NCBI GenBank assembly: GCA_030762895.1
Contig: CM061062.1
Coordinates: forward strand, 240,118,984 to 240,182,983
Length of the DNA stretch: 64,000 nt
From: Sophora flavescens
Taxonomy: Eukaryota > Streptophyta > Magnoliopsida > Fabales > Fabaceae
Direction: 5' to 3'
In this document: piece by piece, positions 1 to 9,600 of the stretch
Layout of the letters: every line of letters starts with the position of its first letter
How positions within the stretch are numbered: position 1 is the first letter of the stretch
Made by a program: the position numbers and the translations under genes
Notes under the pieces: model-generated
Told to the model about the DNA's origin: nothing
What the model saw: only the letters and a program-made list of their open reading frames with translations
Database searches by the model: none

Positions 1-678
1 TTATTACAAAAGGTTTAAAAAGTTAGTTTAAATTTTGGGATAAGAATAATAAAAAATATATAATAATGGATTTAGTTGAAAAATATCCTCTCTCAAAAAA
101 AAAAAAAAAGAAAAAAAAAAGAAAAGGAAAGAAAATAAAGGTGGAAAAATGTATTGAAAACCCAAGAAGGTATTTTAGAAGGTCATGTTTGCAATGCTTG
201 ATGTTTATGTAGCCTTTTGAAATGTCATTTTCTTGTTATTCCCACCTAAAGATTAATCCCATGGCCACGTTACAACCAAATAAAGACCTCTTGATTCTTA
301 GGTATTTTCATAAATAAAGTGGAGATTTGGTTGATAGTCAAGCATATGGTAGGAATCATTCCTTGAGGAAAATGGAGCGAATTGTTATATATACTTGAAC
401 ACTTGAGTGAGTGAGGCAAGAAAGAGAGCCAAGCAAATAAACAAGCTTGAGGTGAGCTTCAAGTGAGCAAGAGTGCCCGAATCAGTGAGAATGTGAGTCT
501 AGGAAACTTAAGCTCCTAATTGGACTTGAATTGATTGTCTCTTGCTGAATTGTTTGAATTGCCTATTGCTTGGATCATTTACTCGGGTTCTTGGTTCACT
601 ATCCATGCTTTGACTGTTTATCTCTTCTGGCCTTAGTTTTTGCTTGAGGACAAGCAAAGTCTTAAGCTTGGGGTGATT
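1..678 (+). mobile_element. 3' internal end of first A-element unit
   Basis: This is the non-coding 3' internal part of the short LTR element called A here, running into the LTR at 679. From about position 115 it is essentially the same as 3895-4458 and 7670-8234. The first 110 bases match those copies much less well. A hairpin (TTTGCTTG, loop AGGA, CAAGCAAA) at 639-658 and the purine-rich AAGCTTGGGG at 664-673 immediately precede the LTR. They look like the plus-strand priming region (PPT). Short open frames here repeat identically in each copy and are not credible genes. Confidence 0.8.
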
Positions 679-902
679 TGATGAGTGTGATTTCACCTCA
701 TTTTTCATGTACATTTCTGCATGCATTTGCATATAGTTAGGCCAATTTAGTGTTGATTTTGTATAGTTTTTCCTTTGGAACGGATGAGGTGGTTTCTGTG
801 TGTTGTTTTGCAGGATTTAATGGAAAAATGCCCAGAAATCAGCCTTGGTGGAGCTTGGATGAAAAAGAGCCTGAAAAGTGAAGATTATGAGCCAAACAGA
901 GC

Positions 903-1123
903 CCATCACGGCCTGGCCGTGATGACCATCACGGCCGTGATCAAGCAGAGAAGAAGGCAAAAGTCAGAGACTGTCATGGCATGCCCGTGATATGAATCAC
1001 GGCCGTGACCTAGGATTCGCGTCGCGAACAAAGGGCTCGCCTCGCGAGTGACCATTTTGTGCAAATTCGCCCAAGTCAGAAACCATCACGGCCTGGCCGT
1101 GATGGCCATCACGGCCGTGACGC
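903..1123 (+). promoter_or_regulatory. Palindrome array upstream of LTR TATA box
   Basis: Directly visible are repeats of ATCACGGCCTGGCCGTGAT (a perfect inverted repeat around one T) and ATCACGGCCGTGAT (a perfect 14-bp palindrome). Between them lie TTCGCGTCGCGAA (1016-1028) and CTCGCCTCGCGAG (1036-1048), which are GC-rich palindromes of a second type. The array ends about 10 bp before TATAAAT at 1134. Equivalent arrays occur in every A/D-type LTR in the window. The position suggests promoter elements or a methylation target, but that is inference. Confidence 0.6.
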
Positions 1124-1133
1124 GATACTGATC

Positions 1134-1140
1134 TATAAAT
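1134..1140 (+). promoter_or_regulatory. LTR TATA box
   Basis: TATAAAT lies about 455 bases into the LTR, just downstream of the palindrome array. The same box is at 4912-4918 and 8713-8719 in the other two copies. It marks the likely U3/R boundary. Confidence 0.6.
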
Positions 1141-2027
1141 GGGACTGAATTCTAACCTAAAAAGAGAGCTTTTGGTGGAGAGAGCACTTGGGGACTTGGA
1201 GGCTGCGGCTGAGATAGGGTTCCAGCCTTAGAAGGGGAGATTTCCTTGCTCTGGGAATGGAGGAAGCTTGTCTATGAGTGTTCTCCATCCCTTTTCTCAT
1301 TCTCGTTTTGTATTTCCTTTTATCATGAGTAGTTAAATCCCCATTGTTGGGGTTAGATGTAACTTTTCTGAACTTGTTGTATTTGATTTGGTGTTTTAAT
1401 GCAAGTCTCTATTTCCTTATGAGTATGTGATTCTGTGCTCAATGCTTTCCTTGGATTAGCTACCCATAGGAATGATATGTTGCTTTGATAGATGACTGAA
1501 AGGTTGGTATTAAGGCATGCTCATGAATCATATGCCAAGTAGTTCAAGAATCCAGACATAGGTGTTGAATGCTTGCAATCTTATAAGTCTTGACTTAATG
1601 CAAAATCACAGATTAATCCACCTAAGACATTAGGGTTTAATTTGGGGTTTTAGGCTCAATGCACCTAAGACATTAGGCTTGAGTACTTTAGAAAAGGCTT
1701 GATTGGCATAATTGAATTAGGACTTGTGTTGATAACCATTTCATTGCAATTAAGGGAGGATTAGTGTAGTCTAACCCTAACAATCTTAGCCACATCTCTG
1801 TTTGCTTTCCAAGTGTTCGATAAAATTCCCAAAAGACCAAAAACATTTTATTTCTTTATTTTCTGTTTAATCCCTCATACTTTAGTTAAGTCTAGATAGT
1901 TGTTAAGTTTGCGAATTGGTAATTGACATCCGATCCCTGTGGATACGATAACCGGTCTCACCACCGTATTACTTGATTGCGACGAGGTGCACTTGCCTTT
2001 AATTCTAAAAATCACGCGTCAAGTTTT

Positions 2028-2046
2028 TGGCGCCGTTGCCGGGGAT
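2028..2046 (+). other. Primer-binding site for tRNA-Asp (unit 1)
   Basis: TGGCGCCGTTGCCGGGGAT is complementary to the 3' end of plant tRNA-Asp, the primer typical of Athila-type Ty3/gypsy elements. It starts seven bases after the LTR end. The same site is found at 5805-5823 and in element B at 22401-22419. Confidence 0.85.
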
Positions 2047-2186
2047 TGGTTTTGTCAATATCAGTAGTAACAAATGAGACAACTAGTTTAGACATTTTTT
2101 TTTTATTTCCTGTGTATATTTGATATTTTTCTGTATATATTTGATCTTTTTGTTTTGAGTTCTGTTTTGTAAGGTGGACAAAAGTC

Positions 2187-2852
2187 ATGGAAAATTTTTA
2201 TTGTCCACCTGATAAGGAAGCTTCCAGTCATGTTTTGGAGGACAACTTGTGGTGGGATGGCGATATAAATTTGGGAGAATTCTTCGAGGAGTTTTCTCTA
2301 TCTCATAACATCCCATCACGAGTCGATCCTATGACTGGTGAGCTTATATATATATATACCGAGGAGGATTGGGAAACCTTTTGTTCTTATTTACCACCTC
2401 CACCACCATGTATGATTCCCATAGAGCCACATGAAGTGGAAGTTGAGAAAAATCTGGTTATGGGAATGGACCAAATTGAAAACGAAGTGGTGGTGGTTAG
2501 CGAATCACAACAAGAGGGATTCCCTTCCACAAATCCTTGGGAAACAACAAGTGAGAAGGCAGTGCATTTGGAAAACACTCCCTCCACCATGCATGTTGAG
2601 CAATCTGATTTTACTGCATTAAATAATTATGTTGGCCTGCATGCATGTGTGGATACTTGTAAGTTAGCCCCTTCCACTTGTATGTCACACTTCCTCTTGT
2701 TAATTCCACTTGACCCGAGAGGAAGCGAGTTTATAATTTTAAAGGTCAATGGAATTTCCACCCAATGGCTGGGTGGAATTGAAAATAAAGTTATTTTACT
2801 GTTACAATCACCATCCCAATTTCCATTTGATCCGGGAGGAGGATCCAGGTGA
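2187..2852 (+). CDS. Orphan ORF of non-autonomous LTR element A (221 aa)
   Basis: This acidic protein belongs to no family I recognise. It starts at ATG 2187, about 140 bases after the primer site, and ends at TGA 2850-2852. It has a proline run (WETFCSYLPPPPPC), an acidic and valine-rich stretch (MGMDQIENEVVVV), and a C-terminal segment with VGLHACVDT and PLDPRGSEFII. The same blocks in the same order occur in element B (22541-23095) at lower identity, with largely conservative replacements, which argues that the protein has been maintained. No signal peptide, membrane segment or gag zinc knuckle is visible. It may be a remnant or substitute gag-region protein, but I cannot assign a function. 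Confidence 0.6.
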   Translation: MENFYCPPDKEASSHVLEDNLWWDGDINLGEFFEEFSLSHNIPSRVDPMTGELIYIYTEEDWETFCSYLPPPPPCMIPIEPHEVEVEKNLVMGMDQIENEVVVVSESQQEGFPSTNPWETTSEKAVHLENTPSTMHVEQSDFTALNNYVGLHACVDTCKLAPSTCMSHFLLLIPLDPRGSEFIILKVNGISTQWLGGIENKVILLLQSPSQFPFDPGGGSR

Positions 2853-2886
2853 TGCTTTTCAATAAGTCAAGCTAGTGACATTAAAG

Positions 2887-2911
2887 AAGCGCTTATTGGG
2901 AGGCAACCCAA
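2887..2911 (+). other. AAGCGCTT palindrome plus TTGGG hairpin
   Basis: AAGCGCTT (2887-2894) is followed by TTGGG-AGGCAA-CCCAA (2896-2911), a stem-loop just downstream of the ORF stop. The same module follows the orphan ORF in unit 2 (near 6664) and the gag-pro frame of element D (near 11544, with AGCGCTTCTTGGG). Confidence 0.55.
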
Positions 2912-3174
2912 CTTTTCTTAACCCTTCTCTTTAGTTAGTTTTTGTTTTTGATTTTCAACCTCTTGAATAATTTGAGAAGCTCAAGAGGAAAATAATAAAT
3001 TGTCAATTGTCAAGTGTTTGCAGGGTAATAAGGAAGGAAGGAGAAGCAAAAAGAGCAGGGAGAAACAAAGCCAAAAATCATGTGAGCCAACACCCGCTAC
3101 CACCTTGGTAAGACGTTCCAATTTTTTTTGCTTTATTTTATTTCATTTTTCTTCTCCCCTCTCCAACTTGATTG

Positions 3175-3220
3175 TTTACATTGGGGACAATGTAAATCTT
3201 TAAGCTTGGGGTAGGGGTAA
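3175..3220 (+). other. Hairpin with G-rich tract, internal copy (unit 1)
   Basis: TTTACATT-GGGGAC-AATGTAAA forms an 8-bp perfect stem at 3175-3196, followed after five bases by AAGCTTGGGGTAGGGG. The layout mirrors the hairpin and PPT that precede the LTR. Copies are at 6952-6973 and 12021-12042, and an inverted, degraded copy is near 63893. Confidence 0.5.
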
Positions 3221-4458
3221 TCTTTTTGCTTGCATTGTAAATATTGCATTCATATAGGCTAAAGTTTGCATGATCGCATGATTCGGTTACCCTTGCTTAG
3301 ATTGAGCTTATGATTGTGAGAGCTAAGTGCCAATTTTTTGGTGATAGTGAATTCTTGAACCCAATTCTGTTTATTCTTGTGATATGGCTGCAAATGAATA
3401 TGCTTGAGATGATCTTGGATAGTTGATGATTAGCATATGTTTCTTTAGACTTGTGTTTTTCTTGGTTCTTGAACTGATAAATGTGAGCTTTTGAGCCATT
3501 AGGGGGTACTCACTAAATCTGCCCCCATTCTTTGTGTAGAGTGTAATTCCTCTTGGTTTGTTTTCTCTAGAACTTGACTTAAAACCATTTTAAAGCTTAA
3601 AATTTTTTGAAAACATTTTTGAAAATGATTGAGGCAATAGGTATTTTTCTGGCCTTCTGAGTTTTGAATGATGAAATGCTACCCCTTAGTTGCCCAATTT
3701 TGAGCCTGAATGAATAAAATGCTTTTCTTGGTACCTTGAAATATATTGTTGAATGATGCTTGATAGGACCATCTAAAGTATTACAAAAGGGTGAAAAAAG
3801 TAGTTGAAAGTTTGGGATAAGAATCAGAAAAAAAAAATATAATAATGGATTGAGTTGAAAAATCTCCTCTCTCAAAAAAAAAAAAAAAGAGAAATAAAAA
3901 GAAAAGGAAAGAAAATAAAGGTGGAAAAATGTATTGAAAACCCAAGAAGGTATTTTAGAAGGTCATGTTTGCAATGCTTGATGTTTATGTAGCCTTTTGA
4001 AATGTCATTTTCTTGTTATTCCCACCTAAAGATTAATCCCATGGCCACGTTACAACCAAATAAAGACCTCTTGATTCTTAGGTATTTTCATAAATAAAGT
4101 GGAGATTTGGTTGATAGTCAAGCATATGGTAGGAATCATTCCTTGAGGAAAATGGAGCGAATTGTTATATATACTTGAACACTTGAGTGAGTGAGGCAAG
4201 AAAGAGAGCCAAGCAAATAAACAAGCTTGAGGTGAGCTTCAAGTGAGCAAGAGTGCCCGAATCAGTGAGAATGTGAGTCTAGGAAACTTAAGCTCCTAAT
4301 TGGACTTGAATTGATTGTCTCTTGCTGAATTGTTTGAATTGCCTATTGCTTGGATCATTTACTCGGGTTCTTGGTTCACTATCCATGCTTTGACTGTTTA
4401 TCTCTTCTGGCCTTAGTTTTTGCTTGAGGACAAGCAAAGTCTTAAGCTTGGGGTGATT

Positions 4459-5798
4459 TGATGAGTGTGATTTCACCTCATTTTTCATGTACATTTCTGC
4501 ATGCATTTGCATATAGTTAGGCCAATTTAGTGTTGATTTTGTATAGTTTTTCCTTTGGAACGGATGAGGTGGTTTGTGTGTTGTTTTGCAGGATTTAATG
4601 GAAAAATGCCCAGAAATCAGCCTTGGTGGAGCTTGGATGAAAAAGAGCCTGAAAAGTGAAGATTATGAGCCAAACAGAGCCCATCACGGCCTGGCCGTGA
4701 TGACCATCACGGCCGTGATCAAGCAGAGAAGAAGGCAAAAGTCAGAGACTGTCATGGCATGCCCGTGATATGAATCACGGCCGTGACCTAGGATTCGCGT
4801 CGCGAACAAAGGGCTCGCCTCGCGAGTGACCATTTTGTGCAAATTCGCCCAAGTCAGAAACCATCACGGCCTGGCCGTGATGGCCATCACGGCCGTGACG
4901 CGATACTGATCTATAAATGGGACTGAATTCTAACCTAAAAAGAGAGCTTTTGGTGGAGAGAGCACTTGGGGACTTGGAGGCTGCGGCTGAGATAGGGTTC
5001 CAGCCTTAGAAGGGGAGATTTCCTTGCTCTGGGAATGGAGGAAGCTTGTCTATGAGTGTTCTCCATCCCTTTTCTCATTCTGTTTTGTATTTCCTTTTAT
5101 CATGAGTAGTTAAATCCCCATTGTTGGGGTTAGATGTAACTTTTCTGAACTTGTTGTATTTGATTTGGTGTTTTAATGCAAGTCTCTATTTCCTTATGAG
5201 TATGTGATTCTGTGCTCAATGCTTTCCTTGGATTAGCTACCCATAGGAATGATATGTTGCTTTGATAGATGACTGAAAGGTTGGTATTAAGGCATGCTCA
5301 TGAATCATATGCCAAGTAGTTCAAGAATCCAGACATAGGTGTTGAATGCTTGCAATCTTATAAGTCTTGACTTAATGCAAAATCACAGATTAATCCACCT
5401 AAGACATTAGGGTTTAATTTGGGGTTTTAGGCTCAATGCACCTAAGACATTAGGCTTGAGTACTTTAGAAAAGGCTTGATTGGCATAATTGAATTAGGAC
5501 TTGTGTTGATAACCATTTCATTGCAATTAAGGGAGGATTAGTGTAGTCTAACCCTAACAATCTTAGCCACATCTCTGTTTGCTTTCCAAGTGTTCGATAA
5601 AATTCCCAAAAGACCAAAAACATTTTATTTCTTTATTTTCTGTTTAATCCCTCATACTTTAGTTAAGTCTAGATAGTTGTTAAGTTTGCGAATTGGTAAT
5701 TGACATCCGATCCCTGTGGATACGATAACCGGTCTCACCACCGTATTACTTGATTGCGACGAGGTGCACTTGCCTTTAATTCTAAAAATCACGCGTCA
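4459..5798 (+). repeat. A-element LTR, copy 2 (1340 bp)
   Basis: It is near-identical to copies 1 and 3, with the same ends, palindrome array and TATA box (4912-4918). A PPT with hairpin precedes it and the tRNA-Asp primer site follows at 5805. As the middle LTR of the array it serves as the 3' LTR of one unit and the 5' LTR of the next. Confidence 0.9.
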
Positions 5799-8234
5799 AG
5801 TTTTTGGCGCCGTTGCCGGGGATTGGTTTTGTCAATATCAGTAGTAACAAATGAGACAACTAGTTTAGACATTTTTTTTTTATTTCCTGTGTATATTTGA
5901 TATTTTTCTGTATATATTTGATCTTTTTGTTTTGAGTTCTGTTTTGTAAGGTGGACAAAAGTCATGGAAAATTTTTATTGTCCACTCGATAAGGAAGCTT
6001 CCAAATCATGTTTTGGAGGACAACTTGTGGTGGGATGGCGATATAAATTTGGGAGAATTCTTCGAGGAGTTTTCTCTCTCATAACATCCCATCACGAGTC
6101 GATCCTATGACTTGGTGAGCTTATATATATATATACCGAGGAGGATTGGGAAACCTTTTGTTCTTATTTACCACCTCCACCACCATGTATGATTCCCATA
6201 GAGCCACATGAAGTGGAAGTTGAGAAAAATCTGGTTATGGGAATGGACCAAATTGAAAACGAAGTGGTGGTGGTTAGCGAATCACAACAAGAGGGATTCC
6301 CTTCCACAAATCCTTGGGAAACAACAAGTGAGAAGGCAGTGCATTTGGAAAACACTCCCTCCACCATGCATGTTGAGCAATCTGATTTTACTGCATTAAA
6401 TAATTATGTTGGCCTGCATGCATGTGTGGATACTTGTAAGTTAGCCCCTTCCACTTGTATGTCACACTTCCTCTTGTTAATTCCACTTGACCCGAGAGGA
6501 AGCGAGTTTATAATTTTAAAGGTCAATGGAATTTCCACCCAATGGCTGGGTGGAATTGAAAATAAAGTTATTTTACTGTTACAATCACCATCCCAATTTC
6601 CATTTGATCCGGGAGGAGGATCCAGGTGATGCTTTTCAATAAGTCAAGCTAGTGACATTAAAGAAGCGCTTATTGGGAGGCAACCCAACTTTTCTTAACC
6701 CTTCTCTTTAGTTAGTTTTTGTTTTTGATTTTCAACCTCTTGAATAATTTGAGAAGCTCAAGAGGAAAATAATAAATTGTCAATTGTCAAGTGTTTGCAG
6801 GGTAATAAGGAAGGAAGGAGAAGCAAAAAGAGCAGGGAGAAACAAAGCCAAAAAGCATGTGAGCCAACACCCGCTACCACCTTGGTAAGACGTTCCAATT
6901 TTTTTTGCTTTATTTTATTTCATTTTTCTTCTCCCCTCTCCAACTTGATTGTTTACATTGGGGACAATGTAAATCTTTAAGCTTGGGGTAGGGGTAATCT
7001 TTTTGCTTGCATTGTAAATATTTCATTCATATAGGCTTAAGTTTGCATGATCACATGATTCGGTTACCCTTGCTTAGATTGAGCTTATGATTGTGAGAGC
7101 TAAGTGCCAATTTTTTGGTGATAGTGAATTCTTGAACCCAATTCTGTTTATTCTTGTGATATGGCTGCAAATGAATATGCTTGAGATGATCTTGGATAGT
7201 TGATGATTAGCATATGTTTCTTTAGACTTGTGTTTTTCACTGGTTCTTGAACTGATAAATGTGAGCTTTTGAGCCATTAGGGGGTACTCACTAAATCTGC
7301 CCCCATTCTTTGTGTAGAGTGTTATTCCTCTTGGTTTGTTTTCTCTAGAACTTGACTTAAAACCATTTTAAAGCTTAAAATTTTTTGAAAACATTTTTGA
7401 AAATGATTGAGGCAATAGGTATTTTTCTGGCCTTCTGAGTTTTGAATGATGAAATGCTACCCCTTAGTTGCCCAATTTTGAGCCTGAATGAATAAAATGC
7501 TTTTCTTGGTACCTTGAAATATATTGTTGAATGATGCTTGATAGGACCTTCTAAAGTATTACAAAAGGGTGAAAAAGGTAGTTGAAAGTTTGGGATAAGA
7601 ATCAGAAAAAAAAAAAAAAAAAGTGGATTGAGTTGAAAAATCTCCTCTCTCAAAAAAAAAAAAAGAGAAATAAAAAGAAAAGGAAAGAAAATAAAGGTGG
7701 AAAAATGTATTGAAAACCCAAGAAGGTATTTTAGAAGGTCATGTTTGCAATGCTGGATGTTTATGTAGCCTTTTGAAATGTACTTTTCTTGTTATTCCCA
7801 CCTAAAGATTAATCCCATGGCCACGTTACAACCAAATAAAGACCTCTTGATTCTTAGGTGTTTTCATAAATAAAGTGGAGATTTGGTTGATAGTCAAGCA
7901 TATGGTAGGAATCATTCCTTGAGGAAAATGGAGCGAATTGTTATATATACTTGAACACTTGAGTGAGTGAGGCAAGAAAGAGAGCCAAGCAAATAAACAA
8001 GCTTGAGGTGAGCTTCAAGTGAGCAAGAGTGCCCGAATCAGTGAGAATGTGAGTCTAGGAAACTTAAGCTCCTAATTGGACTTGAATTGATTGTCTCTTG
8101 CTGAATTGTTTGAATTGCCTATTGCTTGGATCATTTACTCGGGTTCTTGGTTCACTATCCATGCTTTGACTGTTTATCTCTTCTGGCCTTAGTTTTTGCT
8201 TGAGGACAAGCAAAGTCTTAAGCTTGGGGTGATT
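5799..8234 (+). mobile_element. A-element internal domain, unit 2
   Basis: This 2436-bp second internal domain is almost identical to 2022-4458, so the repeat period is about 3.78 kb. It differs by a few substitutions and small indels, including a changed A/T-rich run near 7604 and a disrupted copy of the orphan ORF. Confidence 0.85.
5964..6629 (+). pseudogene. Frameshifted copy of the A-element orphan ORF
   Basis: The ATG at 5964 and the stop match the intact copy at 2187-2852, but small indels disrupt the first third. They lie near 6002 (ccaaatcatg for ccagtcatg), near 6078 (two bases lost in the ctctat run) and near 6111 (one base gained). Only the last 146 codons from 6189 stay open. The rest is nearly unchanged, so inactivation is recent. 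The copy probably no longer makes the full protein. Confidence 0.7.
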
Positions 8235-9599
8235 TGATGAGTGTGATTTCACCTCATTTTTCATGTACATTTCTGCATGCATTTGCATATAGTTAGGCCA
8301 ATTTAGTGTTGATTTTGTATAGTTTTTCCTTTGGAACGGATGAGGTGGTTTCTGTGTGTTGTTTTGCAGGATTTAATGGAAAAATGCCCAGAAATCAGCC
8401 TTGGTGGAGCTTGGATGAAAAAGAGCCTGAAAAGTGAAGATTATGAGCCAAACAGAGCCCATCACGGCCTGGCCGTGATGACCATCACGGCCTGGCCGTG
8501 ATGACCATCACGGCCGTGATCAAGCAGAGAAGAAGGCAAAAGTCAGAGACTGTCATGGCATGCCCGTGATATGAATCACGGCCGTGACCTAGGATTCGCG
8601 TCGCGAACAAAGGGCTCGCCTCGCGAGTGACCATTTTGTGCAAATTCGCCCAAGTCAGAAACCATCACGGCCTGGCCGTGATGGCCATCACGGCCGTGAC
8701 GCGATACTGATCTATAAATGGGACTGAATTCTAACCTAAAAAGAGAGCTTTTGGTGGAGAGAGCACTTGGGGACTTGGAGGCTGCGGCTGAGATAGGGTT
8801 CCAGCCTTAGAAGGGGAGATTTCCTTGCTCTGGGAATGGAGGAAGCTTGTCTATGAGTGTTCTCCATCCCTTTTCTCATTCTGTTTTGTATTTCCTTTTA
8901 TCATGAGTAGTTAAATCCCCATTGTTGGGGTTAGATGTAACTTTTCTGAACTTGTTGTATTTGATTTGGTGTTTTAATGCAAGTCTCTATTTCCTTATGA
9001 GTATGTGATTCTGTGCTCAATGCTTTCCTTGGATTAGCTACCCATAGGAATGATATGTTGCTTTGATAGATGACTGAAAGGTTGGTATTAAGGCATGCTC
9101 ATGAATCATATGCCAAGTAGGTCAAGAATCCAGACATAGGTGTTGAATGCTTGCAATCTTATAAGTCTTGACTTAATGCAAAATCACAGATTAATCCACC
9201 TAAGACATTAGGGTTTAATTTGGGGTTTTAGGCTCAATGCACCTAAGACATTAGGCTTGAGTACTTTAGAAAAGGCTTGATTGGCATAATTGAATTAGGA
9301 CTTGTGTTGATAACCATTTCATTGCAATTAAGGGAGGATTAGTGTAGTCTAACCCTAACAATCTTAGCCACATCTCTGTTTGCTTTCCAAGTGTTCGATA
9401 AAATTCCCAAAAGACCAAAAACATTTTATTTCTTTATTTTCTGTTTAATCCCTCATACTTTAGTTAAGTCTAGATAGTTGTTAAGTTTGCGAATTGGTAA
9501 TTGACATCCGATCCCTGTGGATACGATAACCGGTCTCACCACCGTATTACTTGATTGCGACGAGGTGCACTTGCCTTTAATTCTAAAAATCACGCGTCA
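8235..9599 (+). repeat. A-element LTR, copy 3 (1365 bp)
   Basis: It is near-identical to copies 1 and 2 but about 22 bp longer. The extra length is one more palindrome unit (ATCACGGCCTGGCCGTGATG with spacer) at about 8459-8515. It ends GCGTCA at 9599. Instead of a primer site, the next base begins an Athila-type gag frame, so this is the terminal 3' LTR of the array, most simply inserted in element D. Confidence 0.9.
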
Positions 9600-9600
9600 C

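Larger units (their letters stand above)
679..2021 (+). repeat. A-element LTR, copy 1 (1343 bp)
   Basis: It begins TGATGAG and ends GCGTCA, so it has the TG...CA ends of an LTR. It is followed seven bases later by a tRNA primer-binding site and preceded by a polypurine stretch. Near-identical copies lie at 4459-5798 and 8235-9599. The 5' third holds a dense set of palindromes (903-1123), then a TATA box (1134-1140), so transcription probably starts around 1165. A two-base difference (ttctgtg against ttgtgtg) separates this copy from copy 2. Confidence 0.9.
2022..4458 (+). mobile_element. A-element internal domain, unit 1
   Basis: This 2437-bp segment lies between two near-identical LTRs. In order it holds a tRNA-Asp primer site, a 221-aa orphan reading frame, an AAGCGCTT/TTGGG hairpin module, a hairpin with G-rich tract near 3175, about 1.2 kb of non-coding DNA, and a second hairpin with PPT before the next LTR. 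No gag, protease, reverse transcriptase, RNase H or integrase is present, so the element must be non-autonomous and use enzymes of a relative such as D. Confidence 0.85.

Noticed and set aside
508..732. 74-codon minus-strand frame found identically in three copies
   Set aside because: It is identical only because the whole A units are near-identical; it spans the PPT and LTR start and has no protein features.
775..990. 71-codon frame in the A LTR
   Set aside because: It runs through the palindrome array upstream of the TATA box, and a two-base indel changes its start in copy 2.
903..1123. CRISPR-like array of short palindromic repeats with spacers
   Set aside because: Repeats and spacers are irregular, lie in a plant LTR upstream of a TATA box, recur in other LTR copies, and no cas genes exist here.
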